49,364 nt of DNA from Sulfurimonas sp. (GTDB lineage Bacteria > Campylobacterota > Campylobacteria > Campylobacterales > Sulfurimonadaceae). This document shows, one piece after another, positions 49,012 to 49,364 of this stretch. Location of the stretch: the NCBI GenBank assembly GCA_027064515.1, contig JAMOPL010000066.1, positions 1 through 49,364 of the forward strand. The letters run 5' to 3'. The first letter of the stretch is position 1. Each line of letters opens with the position of its first letter. A program made the translations under genes and the position numbers. The notes beneath the pieces were generated by a model. That model did no database searches. It was not told the DNA's origin and worked only from the letters and a program-made list of their open reading frames with translations.

Positions 49012-49364
49012 CTATCTAAAAATTTATTTGTTAATTCTATAAATAATTTTTTATGAAATTTTTCTTCATTTGGTAATCTTAATTTAGAATCTCTAAGTTT
49101 TTCTCCCCACATTGGGTTTGGAAAATAACTATCCTCTTCAAATCTAGCCATTACATGTATATGTACTCTCGGTAAAATATTTGCAAACGAAGCCATATTT
49201 ATTTTTTTTGGATTATAATAGTATTTCATCTCATACTCAATTAAATCATATGCTTCCCAAAGTTTAGTTTTTAATTCTATTGGTATATCACCAAGTTCTC
49301 TATATGGCTCTTTTGTAAATATTTTTAACCAAGGAATCTCACTTTCTTCTTTTTCAATGCATAA
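48993..49364 (-). CDS. HIT-family protein, 5' end beyond the window
   Basis: Frame is open to the window end (CIEKEESEIPWLKIFTKEPYRELGDIPIELKTKLWEAYDLIEYEMKYYY...); FANILPRVHIHVMARFEEDSYFPNPMWG. Confidence 0.8.
   Translation of the reverse strand, partial: LCIEKEESEIPWLKIFTKEPYRELGDIPIELKTKLWEAYDLIEYEMKYYYNPKKINMASFANILPRVHIHVMARFEEDSYFPNPMWGEKLRDSKLRLPNEEKFHKKLFIELTNKFLDRNRVVV

Noticed and set aside
1-49364. CRISPR arrays, tRNA/rRNA genes, transposases, prophage or defence-island genes
   Set aside because: None seen on reading both strands; content is housekeeping and respiratory genes. A formal tRNAscan/Infernal/CRISPR search was not possible here.

Overview
This is an AT-rich chromosomal window that looks like a Campylobacterota (Sulfurimonas/Sulfurovum-like) genome. 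Most of it is dense, co-directional housekeeping sequence. In order it contains: the C-terminal part of a large acidic VWA-containing, RTX/T1SS-type surface protein and a small HTH gene; dnaX, murI, rho; hisH, a parvulin PPIase, an N-carbamoylputrescine amidase-like gene, miaA; a long + strand block (mqnP-like, PilZ-like, coiled-coil/HTH, ftsW, murG, dedA, DUF420, bcp, greA, argC, LpxH-like, cheV-cheA-cheW, mlaE-mlaF-mlaD plus an auxiliary lipoprotein, pepP); a 10-gene periplasmic nitrate reductase operon (napA-G-H-B-F-L, a lone PAS gene, napD, two uncharacterised genes); a divergent AsmA-like repeat protein; comF-like, lepA, prs, metF-like; serB plus a small HTH-like gene; an OmpA/propeller protein with a diguanylate cyclase; ndk, yceD-rpmF-plsX-fabH; and a truncated HIT gene. 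I found no CRISPR array, tRNA, rRNA, transposon or prophage. The most interesting parts are the nap operon (embedded Aer/CetB-like PAS gene, two unknown genes downstream of napD, lipobox-like NapB, repeated motifs in the promoter region), the exact 176-aa internal repeats of the AsmA-like protein, and the nested-domain surface protein. Everything is from reading the sequence; no database search was run.
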